A stretch of DNA of 64,000 nt. Origin: Candidatus Oscillochloris fontis (GTDB lineage: Bacteria > Chloroflexota > Chloroflexia > Chloroflexales > Chloroflexaceae). Each line of letters starts with the position of its first letter. Within the stretch, counting starts at the first letter, position 1. A program made the translations under genes and the position numbers. The notes under the pieces were generated by a model, which saw nothing but the letters and a program-made list of their open reading frames with translations, did no database searches and was not told where the DNA came from. The stretch is taken from positions 1 through 64,000 of the forward strand of contig NZ_RYFD01000011.1 of assembly GCF_004138135.1 (NCBI RefSeq), read 5' to 3'. Below, one piece after another: positions 10,501 to 18,076 of the stretch.

Positions 10501-10791
10501 CTTCTCAACCTCAATCTCCACCGGCAGACCGTGGGTATCCCAACCCTCACGGCGGCCCACGATCTTATAGCCCTGCATCGCCCGGTAGCGGCAGATCACA
10601 TCCTTAAAGATACGGCTGATAACATGGTGCAACCCTGGCCGCCCGTTAGCGGTCGGTGGCCCCTCATAGAAGACAAACGGCTTAGTACCCGACGCGAGCG
10701 ACTTGGCGACAATCTCATTCTTCTCCCACCACTCCAGGATCTGATCCTCAAGCTGGGGAAACGAGACATGCGTACCAACCGGAGTAAACAT
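7585..10791 (-). CDS. ileS: isoleucyl-tRNA synthetase
   Basis: 1068 aa from the ATG at 10791 (MFTPVGTHVSFPQ). It charges tRNA-Ile with isoleucine in the cytosol. The class I signature is seen as PTANGRPGLHH (residues about 46-56) and the second motif as KMSKSRGN (about residue 607). The editing (CP1) domain lies between, and the C-terminal anticodon-binding region is long. Over 1000 residues with this HIGH variant fits the long, eukaryote-like IleS class, which is often mupirocin-insensitive; that last point is family knowledge, not shown here. The last coding residues end in a repeat whose TTGACGC provides the stop. A T-box leader and a sigma-70-type promoter lie directly upstream. Confidence 0.97.
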   Translation of the reverse strand: MFTPVGTHVSFPQLEDQILEWWEKNEIVAKSLASGTKPFVFYEGPPTANGRPGLHHVISRIFKDVICRYRAMQGYKIVGRREGWDTHGLPVEIEVEKKLGFSGKPDIEKYGIAEFNARCRESVWEYIQEWQTFTKRIAYWVSDDGYYTYDNKYIESLWWIFRQLWDRGLLFRDYKVTMHCPRCGTGLSDHEVSLGARDDVDDPSVFIKFRVCGDGVPRAGANGETLVGAFLVAWTTTPWTLPANVALAVKHEATYAEVEYQGERLVLAEALLHAVLGEEYTVLRTFNGNDLVGLRYEKLFTGVPGAGDTVDLETAYRVIADEMVSLDDGTGIVHIAPAYGDLEVGKKHGLPTLFSVDLNGMVMPEFAELGFAGKFFKQADPDITRNLRERGLLLKSGRVRHYYPFCWRCDSPLLFYAKRSWYIKTTAFKPDLVANNQQIHWVPEHIRDGRFGNWLENNIDWAISRERYWGTPLPIWVSADGNHMECIGSLEELEQKVGRSLQDLDLHRPYVDDLTWEHPQHGTMRRISDVADCWYDSGSMPVAQWHYPFENQEVFEAAHPADYICEAVDQTRGWFYTLHAVSTLLFDRPAFNNVICLGHILDEQGLKMSKSRGNVITPQEVITQYGVDALRWYLFTAAPPGNPRRFSGALVNESLRKFMLTLWNTYSFFVTYANLDDWKPGMAESAALQPIDRWALARLNGLVRDVTASLEEYEVYPAGRAIEHFVDELSNWYVRRNRRRFWKSETDADKQAAYQTLYTALLTVSKLMSPFAPFMAEAIYRNLSSGQPDAAESVHLAAWPQVDAALLDDQLVADTEALLAAVSLGRAARKNANLKVRQPLSELWVRGQTPAATEGVRRFESDLRDELNVKAVRYLEAGSEIVEYRFKPNLRLVGKKYGKQVPALTAALKALDGVAARAAAHAVEAGQPVVLNVEGQELSILPEELLVESSAPEGYAVADADGMLVALNTSVTDELRMEGAARDLVRSVQDARKQAGLAISDRISLSLEASDAATAEMLSQTLAVWGEYVGSETLATSLVVGAMPAEAHVEAVELGEGTVQMGIVRAEC

Positions 10792-10799
10792 CAGCGCAA

Positions 10800-11125
10800 C
10801 CCTCCTTGAACCACAACAACAAAAAACCCCGCCCCACTGTGGTGGCCAACGGCCAACCAGACAGGGGACGAGGCGACATATGCCCCGTGGTACCACCCCG
10901 GTTCAATGTGTGATCGTGATCACGACACTGCACTCAGCGAACGTCCAATAACGCTCTGTGCCGCTAACGGGGCACAACACCGGGCGCAACTACTCACAGG
11001 TGTGGCCTGCTTTCACCTACCAGCTCAGGGGTGATCTTCACCATACGCCCGACCGCCCGGCTCACACCATCCCGGACTCGCTGGAGGGGTTGCGTAGGGT
11101 TACTCGTCCCCGTCATCGCTATTGG
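10800..11125 (-). promoter_or_regulatory. T-box riboswitch leader of ileS
   Basis: On the minus strand a stem I with the usual landmarks (GACGAGTA, GATGGTGTGAGCC) precedes GTGAAGATCACCCCTGAG. The ATC in this last stretch is the isoleucine specifier codon. Further on is the T-box core GGGGTGGTACCACGG, which pairs with the uncharged tRNA 3' end. A G+C-rich hairpin (CCTCGTCCCC with GGGGCGGGG) and a run of six T at about 10826-10831 complete a transcription attenuator. Uncharged tRNA-Ile should favour read-through into ileS. Confidence 0.93.
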
Positions 11126-11131
11126 TTAGGA

Positions 11132-11160
11132 AGTATAGCAATGCTTGGAGTGGGAGTCAA
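11132..11160 (-). promoter_or_regulatory. sigma-70-type promoter for the ileS T-box leader
   Basis: On the minus strand TTGACT (11160-11155) and TATACT (11137-11132) are separated by exactly 17 bases, just upstream of stem I of the T-box. Confidence 0.75.
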
Positions 11161-11174
11161 GTAGAAGACGGAAC

Positions 11175-11310
11175 GTAACTGTTCACACTTGGGGTAAAAG
11201 AAATCTTGTATTGACGCAAAGGCGCAAGGACGCAAAGGTTTTGTTGCAGGCTTTGCGCCTCTGCGTCTTTGCGTCAAAAACTGGAAGCTAGGAGAAGTGT
11301 GAACAGTTAC
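11175..11310. mobile_element. 136-bp IS66-like MITE, copy 2, with 8-bp target duplication
   Basis: Opposite orientation to the copy at 6005. The ends GTAACTGTTCACACTT and AAGTGTGAACAGTTAC are exact inverted repeats of 16 bases. The flanks are GACGGAAC on both sides (11167-11174 and 11311-11318). It sits immediately upstream of the ileS promoter. The remaining 11319-11477 holds no clear gene. Confidence 0.9.
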
Positions 11311-11477
11311 GACGGAACTGTTCACGATTGGGTCAGGGCATGTACAACGTTGTTGTCGCCTGCACTTCATCCTATATGGCCGGGTGGGTGCTGCTTTGCC
11401 CCTAGCGAATGATCGAAGAGCCACACCTCATATGTTAGAATACCCCAGTGGAGACGGCAACAAGTATACATAAGCGT

Positions 11478-12239
11478 ATGATGCATGGGCTTTCGGTTGC
11501 GATTATTGCGCGTGATGAGGCTCGGCATATCGAGGGATGTCTGGCCAGCCTGCTCGGCCTTGCCGATGAGGTGGTGGTGCTGGTTGATGCACGTACCCGC
11601 GATACCACCGCATCGCTCTGTGCGGCGTATGGCGCTCGCGTCTTTATTGAGCCGTGGCGCGGCTTTCCCGCCCAGCGTAACCGCGCCCTCGATCTCTGCC
11701 GTTACCCGTGGGTACTCTTCATTGACGCGGATGAGCGCGTTGAACCCGATCTGGCGGCTGAGATTCGTGCGCTCTTGTCGGCCACGCCGCTGGCGGTGGG
11801 GTACTGGATTCCGCGTCATAATCGTTTCTTTGGCCAGACGTTGCGCGGTGGTGGGTGGTACCCGGATTGCCAACTGCGTCTGTTGCGCCGCGATGTAGCA
11901 CGCTATGACGAGGCGCGCTTGGTGCATGAGTTTGCCGATCTGCATGGCGAGTTGGCGACGCTGCGGGGCCACTTTACCCACGAGAATATCGAGACGCTGG
12001 GCGAGTTTTGGGCTAAACAGACGAGCTACGCCTTAGCGCAGGCGCGCACCTTGGCGTCCGAGGGGCGGCGCACCCGCCTGCGCAACTTCTTCGGGGCACC
12101 GGCGCGTGAGTTTGTGCGCCGCTACATCCAGTTGGGTGGCTGGCGCGATGGTGCGCTGGGTCTCTTCTTGTGTGGCGCGTTGGCTTGGTTTGAGTTGGTG
12201 GCGTATGCCTTTCTGCTGCATATTCAAGCGAAAAAGTAA
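11478..12239 (+). CDS. family 2 glycosyltransferase (WaaE/KdtX-like)
   Basis: 253 aa from the ATG at 11478; an in-frame GTG at 11448 would add ten residues, and no strong ribosome site decides between them. A GT-A fold is indicated by SVAIIARDEARHIEGCL at the N terminus and by LFIDADER, the DxD-type metal/nucleotide-sugar site. The region AQRNRALDLC between them is typical of WaaE-like enzymes that add a sugar to a lipid-linked acceptor. A C-terminal hydrophobic stretch (GLFLCGALAWFELVAYAFLL) may anchor it to the membrane. Its TAA overlaps the ATG of the next gene by one base. The acceptor is unknown. Confidence 0.85.
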   Translation: MMHGLSVAIIARDEARHIEGCLASLLGLADEVVVLVDARTRDTTASLCAAYGARVFIEPWRGFPAQRNRALDLCRYPWVLFIDADERVEPDLAAEIRALLSATPLAVGYWIPRHNRFFGQTLRGGGWYPDCQLRLLRRDVARYDEARLVHEFADLHGELATLRGHFTHENIETLGEFWAKQTSYALAQARTLASEGRRTRLRNFFGAPAREFVRRYIQLGGWRDGALGLFLCGALAWFELVAYAFLLHIQAKK

Positions 12240-13174
12240 TGAGTGATCTGCACAGCTATGCAACATTCCTGCAACGTCTGTTGCTTGATCAGGTGGTAGT
12301 CGCGGCTCCACTCACTGATCTGGCTCGGTTGGAACACATGCTGACTCAGCCTGCCTTTGCTTTCCCCTATCTATTTACAGCGCATGTGGATGCGCTGCTA
12401 GAGACATGGCCAGATGGGGCGACGCTACGCCCGGAGAGTATTCCCCCCACACCGCTCTGGCTGGGAGCGGTACTCTATCAGATCGCGTGGTTGCATGATC
12501 ATCCCGATGAGGATTTGATCACCTTCACCGAGCGCATGATTGCGGCTCTACCAGTGGCCGAGGATCTGCCTACCCAGATCGGCTACCATTGCCTGATATG
12601 GGCATGGATGCGGGCGCAACGGGGCATCATTGCCGACCACCTGCAACCATTGCTGCGCGATCTGCTGGCGCGTAGCCCGCTCAGTGCGGTATGGTTCCTG
12701 CATCTAGAGGTATTGCCATCCCCACAGATGCTCAGTTCTCTACTTGTCTATACGCCGGTGCGGGCGGCACTGCGTGACCATTGGCTCAATCTGGGCTTGC
12801 GCCCCGCTGAGGTGCGACGCGGGCTGCGTCCGGAGCGCGTGGCGGCGAGTGCGGCGGTGGGGACGCTGCTGGGCCAGTTGTTGGCGCTGGATGTGGTGTG
12901 GCAGCCGTGGGTGTTGGACTTCTATGAGGTGGAGTGTATGCTCTCGCGGCAAGGCAATGATGAGCGCCCGCAGTGGCCACTCTTAGAACAATTGCGCCTC
13001 GCCCGCGTGCATGGGGATGCTCGTCAGCGCCGCTTGGTTGAGCGGGCTATGAAGCGTTACCGTCCCCTGCACACTATTATGAAGTCCGAAGCGGCCAGTT
13101 TGCGCCCATACATCTATTTGGATGTCCGCTTTCTCGAACAGATAGCGCGTCTGTATGCCAAATCTACCCCGTGA
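12239..13174 (+). CDS. hypothetical helical protein, first gene of the AAA+/vWA cluster
   Basis: 311 aa, not recognised. It is Leu/Ala/Arg-rich and predicted mostly alpha-helical, with no signal peptide, membrane segment or catalytic motif that I can see. It starts within the stop of the glycosyltransferase gene (TAATG). Its last codons (YAKSTP) lie in a 28-bp sequence duplicated at 13763-13790. Before the insertion described there, this gene would have overlapped the start of the TPR gene now at 13764. That original overlap argues it was translationally coupled to the TPR protein and belongs to the same system. Confidence 0.6.
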   Translation: MSDLHSYATFLQRLLLDQVVVAAPLTDLARLEHMLTQPAFAFPYLFTAHVDALLETWPDGATLRPESIPPTPLWLGAVLYQIAWLHDHPDEDLITFTERMIAALPVAEDLPTQIGYHCLIWAWMRAQRGIIADHLQPLLRDLLARSPLSAVWFLHLEVLPSPQMLSSLLVYTPVRAALRDHWLNLGLRPAEVRRGLRPERVAASAAVGTLLGQLLALDVVWQPWVLDFYEVECMLSRQGNDERPQWPLLEQLRLARVHGDARQRRLVERAMKRYRPLHTIMKSEAASLRPYIYLDVRFLEQIARLYAKSTP

Positions 13175-13181
13175 GTACCAT
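13154..13181. repeat. 28-bp direct repeat, left copy
   Basis: Starts TATGCCAAATCTACC and ends GTGAGTACCAT. It is identical over 28 bases to 13763-13790. It carries both the 3' end of the 311-aa gene and a silent copy of the start of the TPR gene. Confidence 0.95.
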
Positions 13182-13234
13182 AGCCGATATCGGATTATCA
13201 GATCGATTCAGTATATAATTGCGAGATAAAAAAC

Positions 13235-13783
13235 ATGGAGCGACCTACTCAACAATTAGAGGGTCAAGAACTGTATGAGCGCCAAAAGCAATTGCGCTCA
13301 CAAATGCTTTACCCGCCAGCGCCCCGTATTATTGCTGCAAATCTCCAAATTCCTGATAACTTGGGGAGTGTTCTTCGGCTTGCGGATGCGGCTGGAAGTA
13401 GTTCTGTCATATTCATTGGTGCTATCGAAATTGATCATAAGCGTATACATAAGATAGCCAGGAACTGTGATTCTTTAATACCTTGGGAGGTCTATGATAG
13501 TGATCGATTCTTTGAGGAGATTCACCTATTCCGTCCGCTGGTGGCTCTTGAAATAACATCTTGTTCAAGTGATATATTCTCAACAAATATGCCCGATAAC
13601 TGCACATTTGTTATTGGGAATGAGCGTCATGGTATACCAGAAAAGATATTATCTGAATGTGACTTTTCAGTGCATATTCCTATGTACGGAACAAATGGTT
13701 CAATGAATGTAACGCATGCCTTAGCGATAGCACTATTTGAATGGAGAAGACAAAAATTGCATTATGCCAAATCTACCCCGTGA
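13235..13783 (+). CDS. SpoU/TrmH-family RNA 2'-O-methyltransferase, inserted
   Basis: 182 aa. The three SPOUT motifs are present: NLGSVLRLADAAG (motif 1), FVIGNERHGI (motif 2) and IPMYGTNGSMNVTHALAIAL (motif 3). This predicts SAM-dependent 2'-O-methylation of a ribose in tRNA or rRNA. The gene is strikingly AT-rich compared with its GC-rich neighbours and lies between two perfect 28-bp direct repeats. Its last six residues (YAKSTP) are encoded by the right repeat, so its natural C terminus has probably been replaced. It is short for the family and has no N-terminal substrate-binding extension. The target RNA is unknown. Confidence 0.88.
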   Translation: MERPTQQLEGQELYERQKQLRSQMLYPPAPRIIAANLQIPDNLGSVLRLADAAGSSSVIFIGAIEIDHKRIHKIARNCDSLIPWEVYDSDRFFEEIHLFRPLVALEITSCSSDIFSTNMPDNCTFVIGNERHGIPEKILSECDFSVHIPMYGTNGSMNVTHALAIALFEWRRQKLHYAKSTP

Positions 13784-13790
13784 GTACCAT
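13763..13790. repeat. 28-bp direct repeat, right copy
   Basis: Identical to 13154-13181. It contains the functional ATG (13764) of the TPR gene and the stop codon of the inserted SpoU gene. Confidence 0.95.
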
Positions 13791-14444
13791 CTGCGCCGGG
13801 CGGTGCAGTCTTATGAGCAGTGTGGTGAATACCGGGCGGCGGCGGAGTTACTCGCGGCGTTCGGGACCCCCACGGCGAGTGCTGAGGCGGCGCGGCGGCT
13901 GCTGATCCTTGATGATCTCCCGGCGGCGGGCGAGGCGTTTCTGGCGGCCCAACAGCCGCGTGCGGCGCTCGAATGTTTCCGCCGCGCCGGGATGCCCGCC
14001 CGCGAGTTGGCGTGCCTCCAGGCACTCGGCGATGATCTGGCGGTGGGAACGCTGCTCTTAGATCTGGGGCGCGTGGCCGAGGCGGTGGCGCCGCTGCAAC
14101 GTGCGCTGGCCCAAGCCGAAGATCGGGTGATTCAGGCGCGTCTGCACCTCCAGGTGGCGCACGCCCTGGGCGACCCGGCTGGTCAGGCGGATTACCGGGC
14201 GGGCTTGGCGCTGCTGCCGCTGCTGCCCCACAGCGCCGAGAGCGCCCCGGTCTGGTTGGCGCTGGCCGCCTGGGGCGAGGCGGTCGGGCGGATGGATCGG
14301 GTGCAGGAGGGGTATGCCGAGGCGCTACGGTTGCTCGATCATCCCAGTACGGCGGCGGCGCACCAAGCTGCACTGCGGCGCTACCGGGCGGCGGCTGAGC
14401 GGATGGGGAATCGGGGGTTAGTGGATAGGTTGGGACAATCTTGA
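13764..14444 (+). CDS. TPR-like helical repeat protein
   Basis: 226 aa from the ATG at 13764 (MPNLPREYHLRRA). This start lies in the duplicated 28-bp sequence and overlaps the end of the inserted SpoU gene by 20 bases. The protein is made of Ala/Leu-rich helical hairpins with TPR-like spacing (YEQCGEYRAAAELL, AARRLLILDDLPAAGEAFL, LGRVAEAVAPLQRALAQ). It is probably a cytosolic protein-binding scaffold. Similar repeats occur at the C terminus of the 565-aa protein encoded at 21755, which supports a place in the same system. No catalytic motif is seen. Confidence 0.75.
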   Translation: MPNLPREYHLRRAVQSYEQCGEYRAAAELLAAFGTPTASAEAARRLLILDDLPAAGEAFLAAQQPRAALECFRRAGMPARELACLQALGDDLAVGTLLLDLGRVAEAVAPLQRALAQAEDRVIQARLHLQVAHALGDPAGQADYRAGLALLPLLPHSAESAPVWLALAAWGEAVGRMDRVQEGYAEALRLLDHPSTAAAHQAALRRYRAAAERMGNRGLVDRLGQS

Positions 14445-14486
14445 GGAGTGGTGGAGAAGGTTGGCGCTTATAGGAGTGAAACAACT

Positions 14487-15197
14487 ATGAATAATACCTA
14501 TAACATCTACTGCGATGAGAGTGGACATTTGGAACACGGCACACCATTAGTGATGGTTCTTGGTGCTATCTGGTGTCCTATGGAAAAGACACGCGAGATT
14601 ACTTGCCGAATACGTGAGATCAGCGAGCGTAATGGCATGTCACCGAATTTCGAGATCAAGTGGGGAAAGGTATCCTCGGCAAAAACGCAATTCTATCTCG
14701 ACTTAGTTGATTATTTCTTCGATGATGATGACTTGCATTTTCGTGCACTCGTTATTCCAGATAAAACACAACTTCAACATGAAAGATTTAAGCAAAAACA
14801 TGATGAATGGTACTATAAAATGTATTTTACTATGTTAAATGTGATTATTGATCCAGGATTGCATTACCGTATTTATCTTGACATCAAAGATACACGTAGT
14901 ACAGATAAAGTACAACATCTCCACACAGTACTTAGTAATAAAAATTACGATTTTAGTCGTACAATTATTGAGCGTATTCAAAACGTCCGTTCAAATGAAG
15001 TGAAAATTCTACAAGTGGCAGATCTCTTTATCGGCGCTGTAAGTTATGCTAATCGTCATTTGTCAGATAATGCAGGTAAAGTGGCAATCGTTGAGCGTAT
15101 CCGTGAGCGATCTAAATATACACTTACCCGATCTACGTTTCCTCGTGAGAATAAGGTCAATATCTTTATTTGGAAGCCTAACAGGGGGAATGTATGA
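14487..15197 (+). CDS. DUF3800 protein (RNase H-like fold), acquired
   Basis: 236 aa from the ATG at 14487, preceded by ATAGGAG. DUF3800 hallmarks are the N-terminal IYCDESGHLE, a central IYLDIKDTRS and the C-terminal KILQVADLFIGAVSYA. These carry the acidic residues expected for an RNase H-like metal site. Its base composition is AT-rich relative to the flanking cluster. The stop overlaps the start of the next gene (ATGA), so the two form a coupled pair. DUF3800 genes often occur on mobile or defence islands; the biochemical activity here is unproven. Confidence 0.85.
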   Translation: MNNTYNIYCDESGHLEHGTPLVMVLGAIWCPMEKTREITCRIREISERNGMSPNFEIKWGKVSSAKTQFYLDLVDYFFDDDDLHFRALVIPDKTQLQHERFKQKHDEWYYKMYFTMLNVIIDPGLHYRIYLDIKDTRSTDKVQHLHTVLSNKNYDFSRTIIERIQNVRSNEVKILQVADLFIGAVSYANRHLSDNAGKVAIVERIRERSKYTLTRSTFPRENKVNIFIWKPNRGNV

Positions 15198-15685
15198 CAT
15201 TACCTGATTGGCTTCCTCCAATGCTCGATCTAAGCGGAGACTGGAATGATATCCTTCATCAGCTTTATACCGTATTTACCCGTGATTTCAAAACGGGGTC
15301 GTTGTTTCTGGCTGGTGAGCCGATCTGGCATGACCGTCGTATCTTACCGGGTGAAGCTTACGAGGAGAGTTTCTGGCATCTTGTGACGCGCAAAGATAAC
15401 AAGAGTGGCGACCGCTTGCCAGATTTTCGTCGTGCTGAACGGCTGCCATGGTGTGCCCCCATTCTGCGCAATATCAATGATCCTGCGATCAAATTTTGGC
15501 ACTATCGGGAGGGGAATCAGCGTTTGCGCATGTATGCTTGGTTAGAAGCCGGGGATTATGTGGTCATACTTGAGCATAAGCCGAAACGCATTGGACAGGT
15601 GGCGTTTCTCATAACTGCATACCACCTTGATGGGGAATCGATGCGAAGGAGTATGCGTAAACGATACGAGCGGAGAGAATTATAA
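15194..15685 (+). CDS. hypothetical, possible RelE/BECR-fold nuclease-like partner of DUF3800
   Basis: 163 aa, coupled to the DUF3800 gene by an ATGA overlap. The pattern of its middle and end (DFRRAERLPWCAPILRNI, RLRMYAWLEAGDYVVILEH, VAFLITAYHLDG) recalls phage-type BECR nucleases. In those, an R..R..W start is followed by strands ending in a T-A-Y/H motif. The similarity is by eye only and could be wrong. If right, the pair may act as a toxin-like effector and partner. It has no membrane or secretion signal. Confidence 0.45.
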   Translation: MTLPDWLPPMLDLSGDWNDILHQLYTVFTRDFKTGSLFLAGEPIWHDRRILPGEAYEESFWHLVTRKDNKSGDRLPDFRRAERLPWCAPILRNINDPAIKFWHYREGNQRLRMYAWLEAGDYVVILEHKPKRIGQVAFLITAYHLDGESMRRSMRKRYERREL

Positions 15686-15784
15686 ATGCAACTGCCGCAG
15701 CCTTACAGCTACGGCAGAAGATCTCTTTCTACACCTGGCAGATGAGTCTAACGTTATTATACCACACATAATGGTTAAAAATCA
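15686..15784. other. AT-rich gap with a short hairpin
   Basis: Contains CTGCCG...CGGCAG at about 15691-15716, possibly a weak terminator for the DUF3800 pair. The next gene starts at 15785 without an obvious Shine-Dalgarno sequence. This gap is probably the right border of the acquired segment. Confidence 0.4.
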
Positions 15785-18073
15785 ATGACATTAAAAGTAA
15801 GTTTAGCACATGCTACCGGCCGCGCCCATTCTTGGCAGCAGCGTGCCGCCAGCCTCGCCCCGGCGTTGCCGTTGGGTCTCGTGGCCGATCTGGGGATGCT
15901 GCTGGTTGCCGAACAGCCGCTGCCCACTAGCGATGATGCGTATGCCCGCTTTCTGTGCGCGGTGGCTCAGTTGCCGGTGGTGGCCACCGCCCGCAGCCTC
16001 AGTCTGAATGATCTGGCCGTGGCTGCTATTCTGGCCCATCTTGCGGCTGGGGTACCCGCCACTGATGATCTGCCAGTGCTGCTTGCCCACCTCGGCACCC
16101 GGCTGCGCACCTTGGCCCCGGCGGATGTGCGCTTCCTGCACGCGGTGGCCACGCAGACGCCGGGGGTGGCCGAGGTGTCCGATCTGCGCGGGTTGCGCGA
16201 ATTGTTGGGGGTGGCCGATTTTCAGCATGCGCTCTTCGATGAGGTGCTGGCCTTCACTCCGGCGCTGGCCGATGTTGACCCCGGTGCGGGTATGCAGACC
16301 TATACCGCCGATGGTTATGGCGGTCTGGCGCGTACCGGTTCGCTCGATGCGATTGTGCCGAGTGAGTGGGCTTTGCCGAGTGAGTTGGTGGCGTACCGTT
16401 TTCTGAATGGCGAGTTGCTCTACTATGGCCACGAACGCCCCCCAGAGCGCCGCCCGCGTCTGTTGGTGCTGCTGGTGCAGTTGGGCGATGCGATGGCGGG
16501 TGATCTGGAGGTGCTGGCGAAGGCGGGGGCTTTGGCGCTGGCGCGTTCGGGTTTGGCGCATGGCATGGCGGTGCAGGTGATCAGCTTTGACCACCTGATT
16601 CATCCTCCCCAAGGTTTGGCGCGTCCCGCCGAGGTGGCGGCGCTGGTGCGGCGCAGCGGCCAGGGGCGGCCCGATCTGGGGCGGGTGGTGGGGCATGTGG
16701 CGACGCATCTGCGTGCTCAGGCCAGTACCTACAGCCAGATTGAGGTGTGTTGGTTTGTGCATAGCCAACTTGGCCTTGATGAGCGCGAGGATCTAGCCCG
16801 AATTAGTCCCGATCTGCGCCGTCAGGCGCGTAGCCGGGCGCTCTTCCTCAGCCCCGGTGCGCCGATCCCTCAGCCGGGGTTGGCCGATCTGCTGGCTGAC
16901 CAGTGGGTGAGTGTGGGGAGTGCGGCGCTCTACGATGCGGAAGAACAGGCACGGGCGATCCAGGCGCTGCGCGATCTGGCGCAGCCGCGCCGCCGGGTGC
17001 AGCCCAAGGAGGCTGCGCCATCCCCGCAGCGGCGGGTGGTGGTGGCGACGCCACGGGGTGATCCGGCGCAGCCGCTGTTGGAACAGGGAGCCTGGGATGC
17101 CGCCTTCGATCTGCTTGAACCCCGCGCCCGTAGCGGGGATGCGACGGCGCGGCGTTGGTTGGCCGTGCTGGTCGAGGGTGAACGGGGCGCAACGACCTTC
17201 CCGCCGTTGGGCTTGCGTCTGCGTGCGGCGGGTCTGGTGGGGGCGTTGGGTGATCCCCGGCTGCTTGATCCGCAGCGTGGCGATGCGCCGCTGGGCGGTT
17301 ATTGGTGCCACCTCCCGGCGGGGAGTTTCTGGTTTGGTGATGCGCAGGTGGGTCAGTTGGAGCGCCAGAGTCTGCCCTACGCCTTCAGTATTGGGCGTTA
17401 TTTGGTGACGAACACCGAATATCGGCGCTTCTTGCAGGCGGGGGGCTACCAGCAGCGTGAGTGGTGGAGCGCCAATGGTTGGCCCTTCTTGCAGGCGAGT
17501 GAGAGCCGCTTTAAGTCGAATGGACGCCAAATCACCCATCCCTGGTATTGGGCCGACCCGGAGTATAACCAGCCCAACCAGCCAGTGGTGGGCATCAGTT
17601 GGTGGGAGGCGGCGGCCTACTGTGCATGGCTGACGGCGCAGGGGCGGGCGGCGGGTTGGCTGGAGGCGAACGATCTGATTCGTCTGCCCACCGCGCTGGA
17701 GTGGGAGCATGCGGCGCGCGGTGAGCAGCCCCGGCGCTATCCGTGGGGTGATGCGGCTCCGAGTGCGGCACATGCCAATTTTGATCAGACCCGGATCGGG
17801 CGCACGACGCCGGTGGGGTGTTTCCCGCAGGGTGCGGCGGCATGTAGCGCCCTCGATCTGGCCGGGAATGTGATGGAGTGGCTGGCGACCCCAGAAGGTG
17901 AACCGAGCCACCCAACGCCCCTCAGTGACGTAGATCCGGATGCCCAGGTCTTACTTTCTCACGCCGCCTTTGATGATGATGCGAGTGCGCTACGCTGTGG
18001 GGCGCACAGTGAGAGTGGCCCGTTTGCGCGCTATTTGGATCGTGGATTTAGAATGGTGCTCATCCGGGAGTAA
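15785..18073 (+). CDS. vWA-like domain fused to FGE-sulfatase (SUMF1-like) domain
   Basis: 762 aa. Residues 1-210 are helical. Residues about 222-345 have the hydrophobic pattern of a von Willebrand A domain (RPRLLVLLVQLGDAM, then helix AKAGALALARSG and strand AVQVISFD). The metal-site DxSxS is replaced by VQLGDAM, so ion binding is doubtful. Residues about 500-762 form a formylglycine-generating-enzyme-like domain: LPAGSFWFGD, YLVTNTEYRRFL, VVGISWWEAAAYCAWL, RLPTALEWEHAARG, YPWGD, LDLAGNVMEWLA and terminal DRGFRMVL. Such FGE domains are often non-catalytic ligand-binding modules, as in diversity-generating systems. It is followed 3 bases later by the AAA+ gene. I infer it is the vWA component of a ternary NTPase system. 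Confidence 0.8.
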   Translation: MTLKVSLAHATGRAHSWQQRAASLAPALPLGLVADLGMLLVAEQPLPTSDDAYARFLCAVAQLPVVATARSLSLNDLAVAAILAHLAAGVPATDDLPVLLAHLGTRLRTLAPADVRFLHAVATQTPGVAEVSDLRGLRELLGVADFQHALFDEVLAFTPALADVDPGAGMQTYTADGYGGLARTGSLDAIVPSEWALPSELVAYRFLNGELLYYGHERPPERRPRLLVLLVQLGDAMAGDLEVLAKAGALALARSGLAHGMAVQVISFDHLIHPPQGLARPAEVAALVRRSGQGRPDLGRVVGHVATHLRAQASTYSQIEVCWFVHSQLGLDEREDLARISPDLRRQARSRALFLSPGAPIPQPGLADLLADQWVSVGSAALYDAEEQARAIQALRDLAQPRRRVQPKEAAPSPQRRVVVATPRGDPAQPLLEQGAWDAAFDLLEPRARSGDATARRWLAVLVEGERGATTFPPLGLRLRAAGLVGALGDPRLLDPQRGDAPLGGYWCHLPAGSFWFGDAQVGQLERQSLPYAFSIGRYLVTNTEYRRFLQAGGYQQREWWSANGWPFLQASESRFKSNGRQITHPWYWADPEYNQPNQPVVGISWWEAAAYCAWLTAQGRAAGWLEANDLIRLPTALEWEHAARGEQPRRYPWGDAAPSAAHANFDQTRIGRTTPVGCFPQGAAACSALDLAGNVMEWLATPEGEPSHPTPLSDVDPDAQVLLSHAAFDDDASALRCGAHSESGPFARYLDRGFRMVLIRE

Positions 18074-18076
18074 CCG

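Noticed and set aside
13762-14484. Pro-rich minus-strand frame opposite the TPR gene
   Set aside because: It is a by-product of GC-rich coding on the other strand; low-complexity Pro/Arg content and no start signal.
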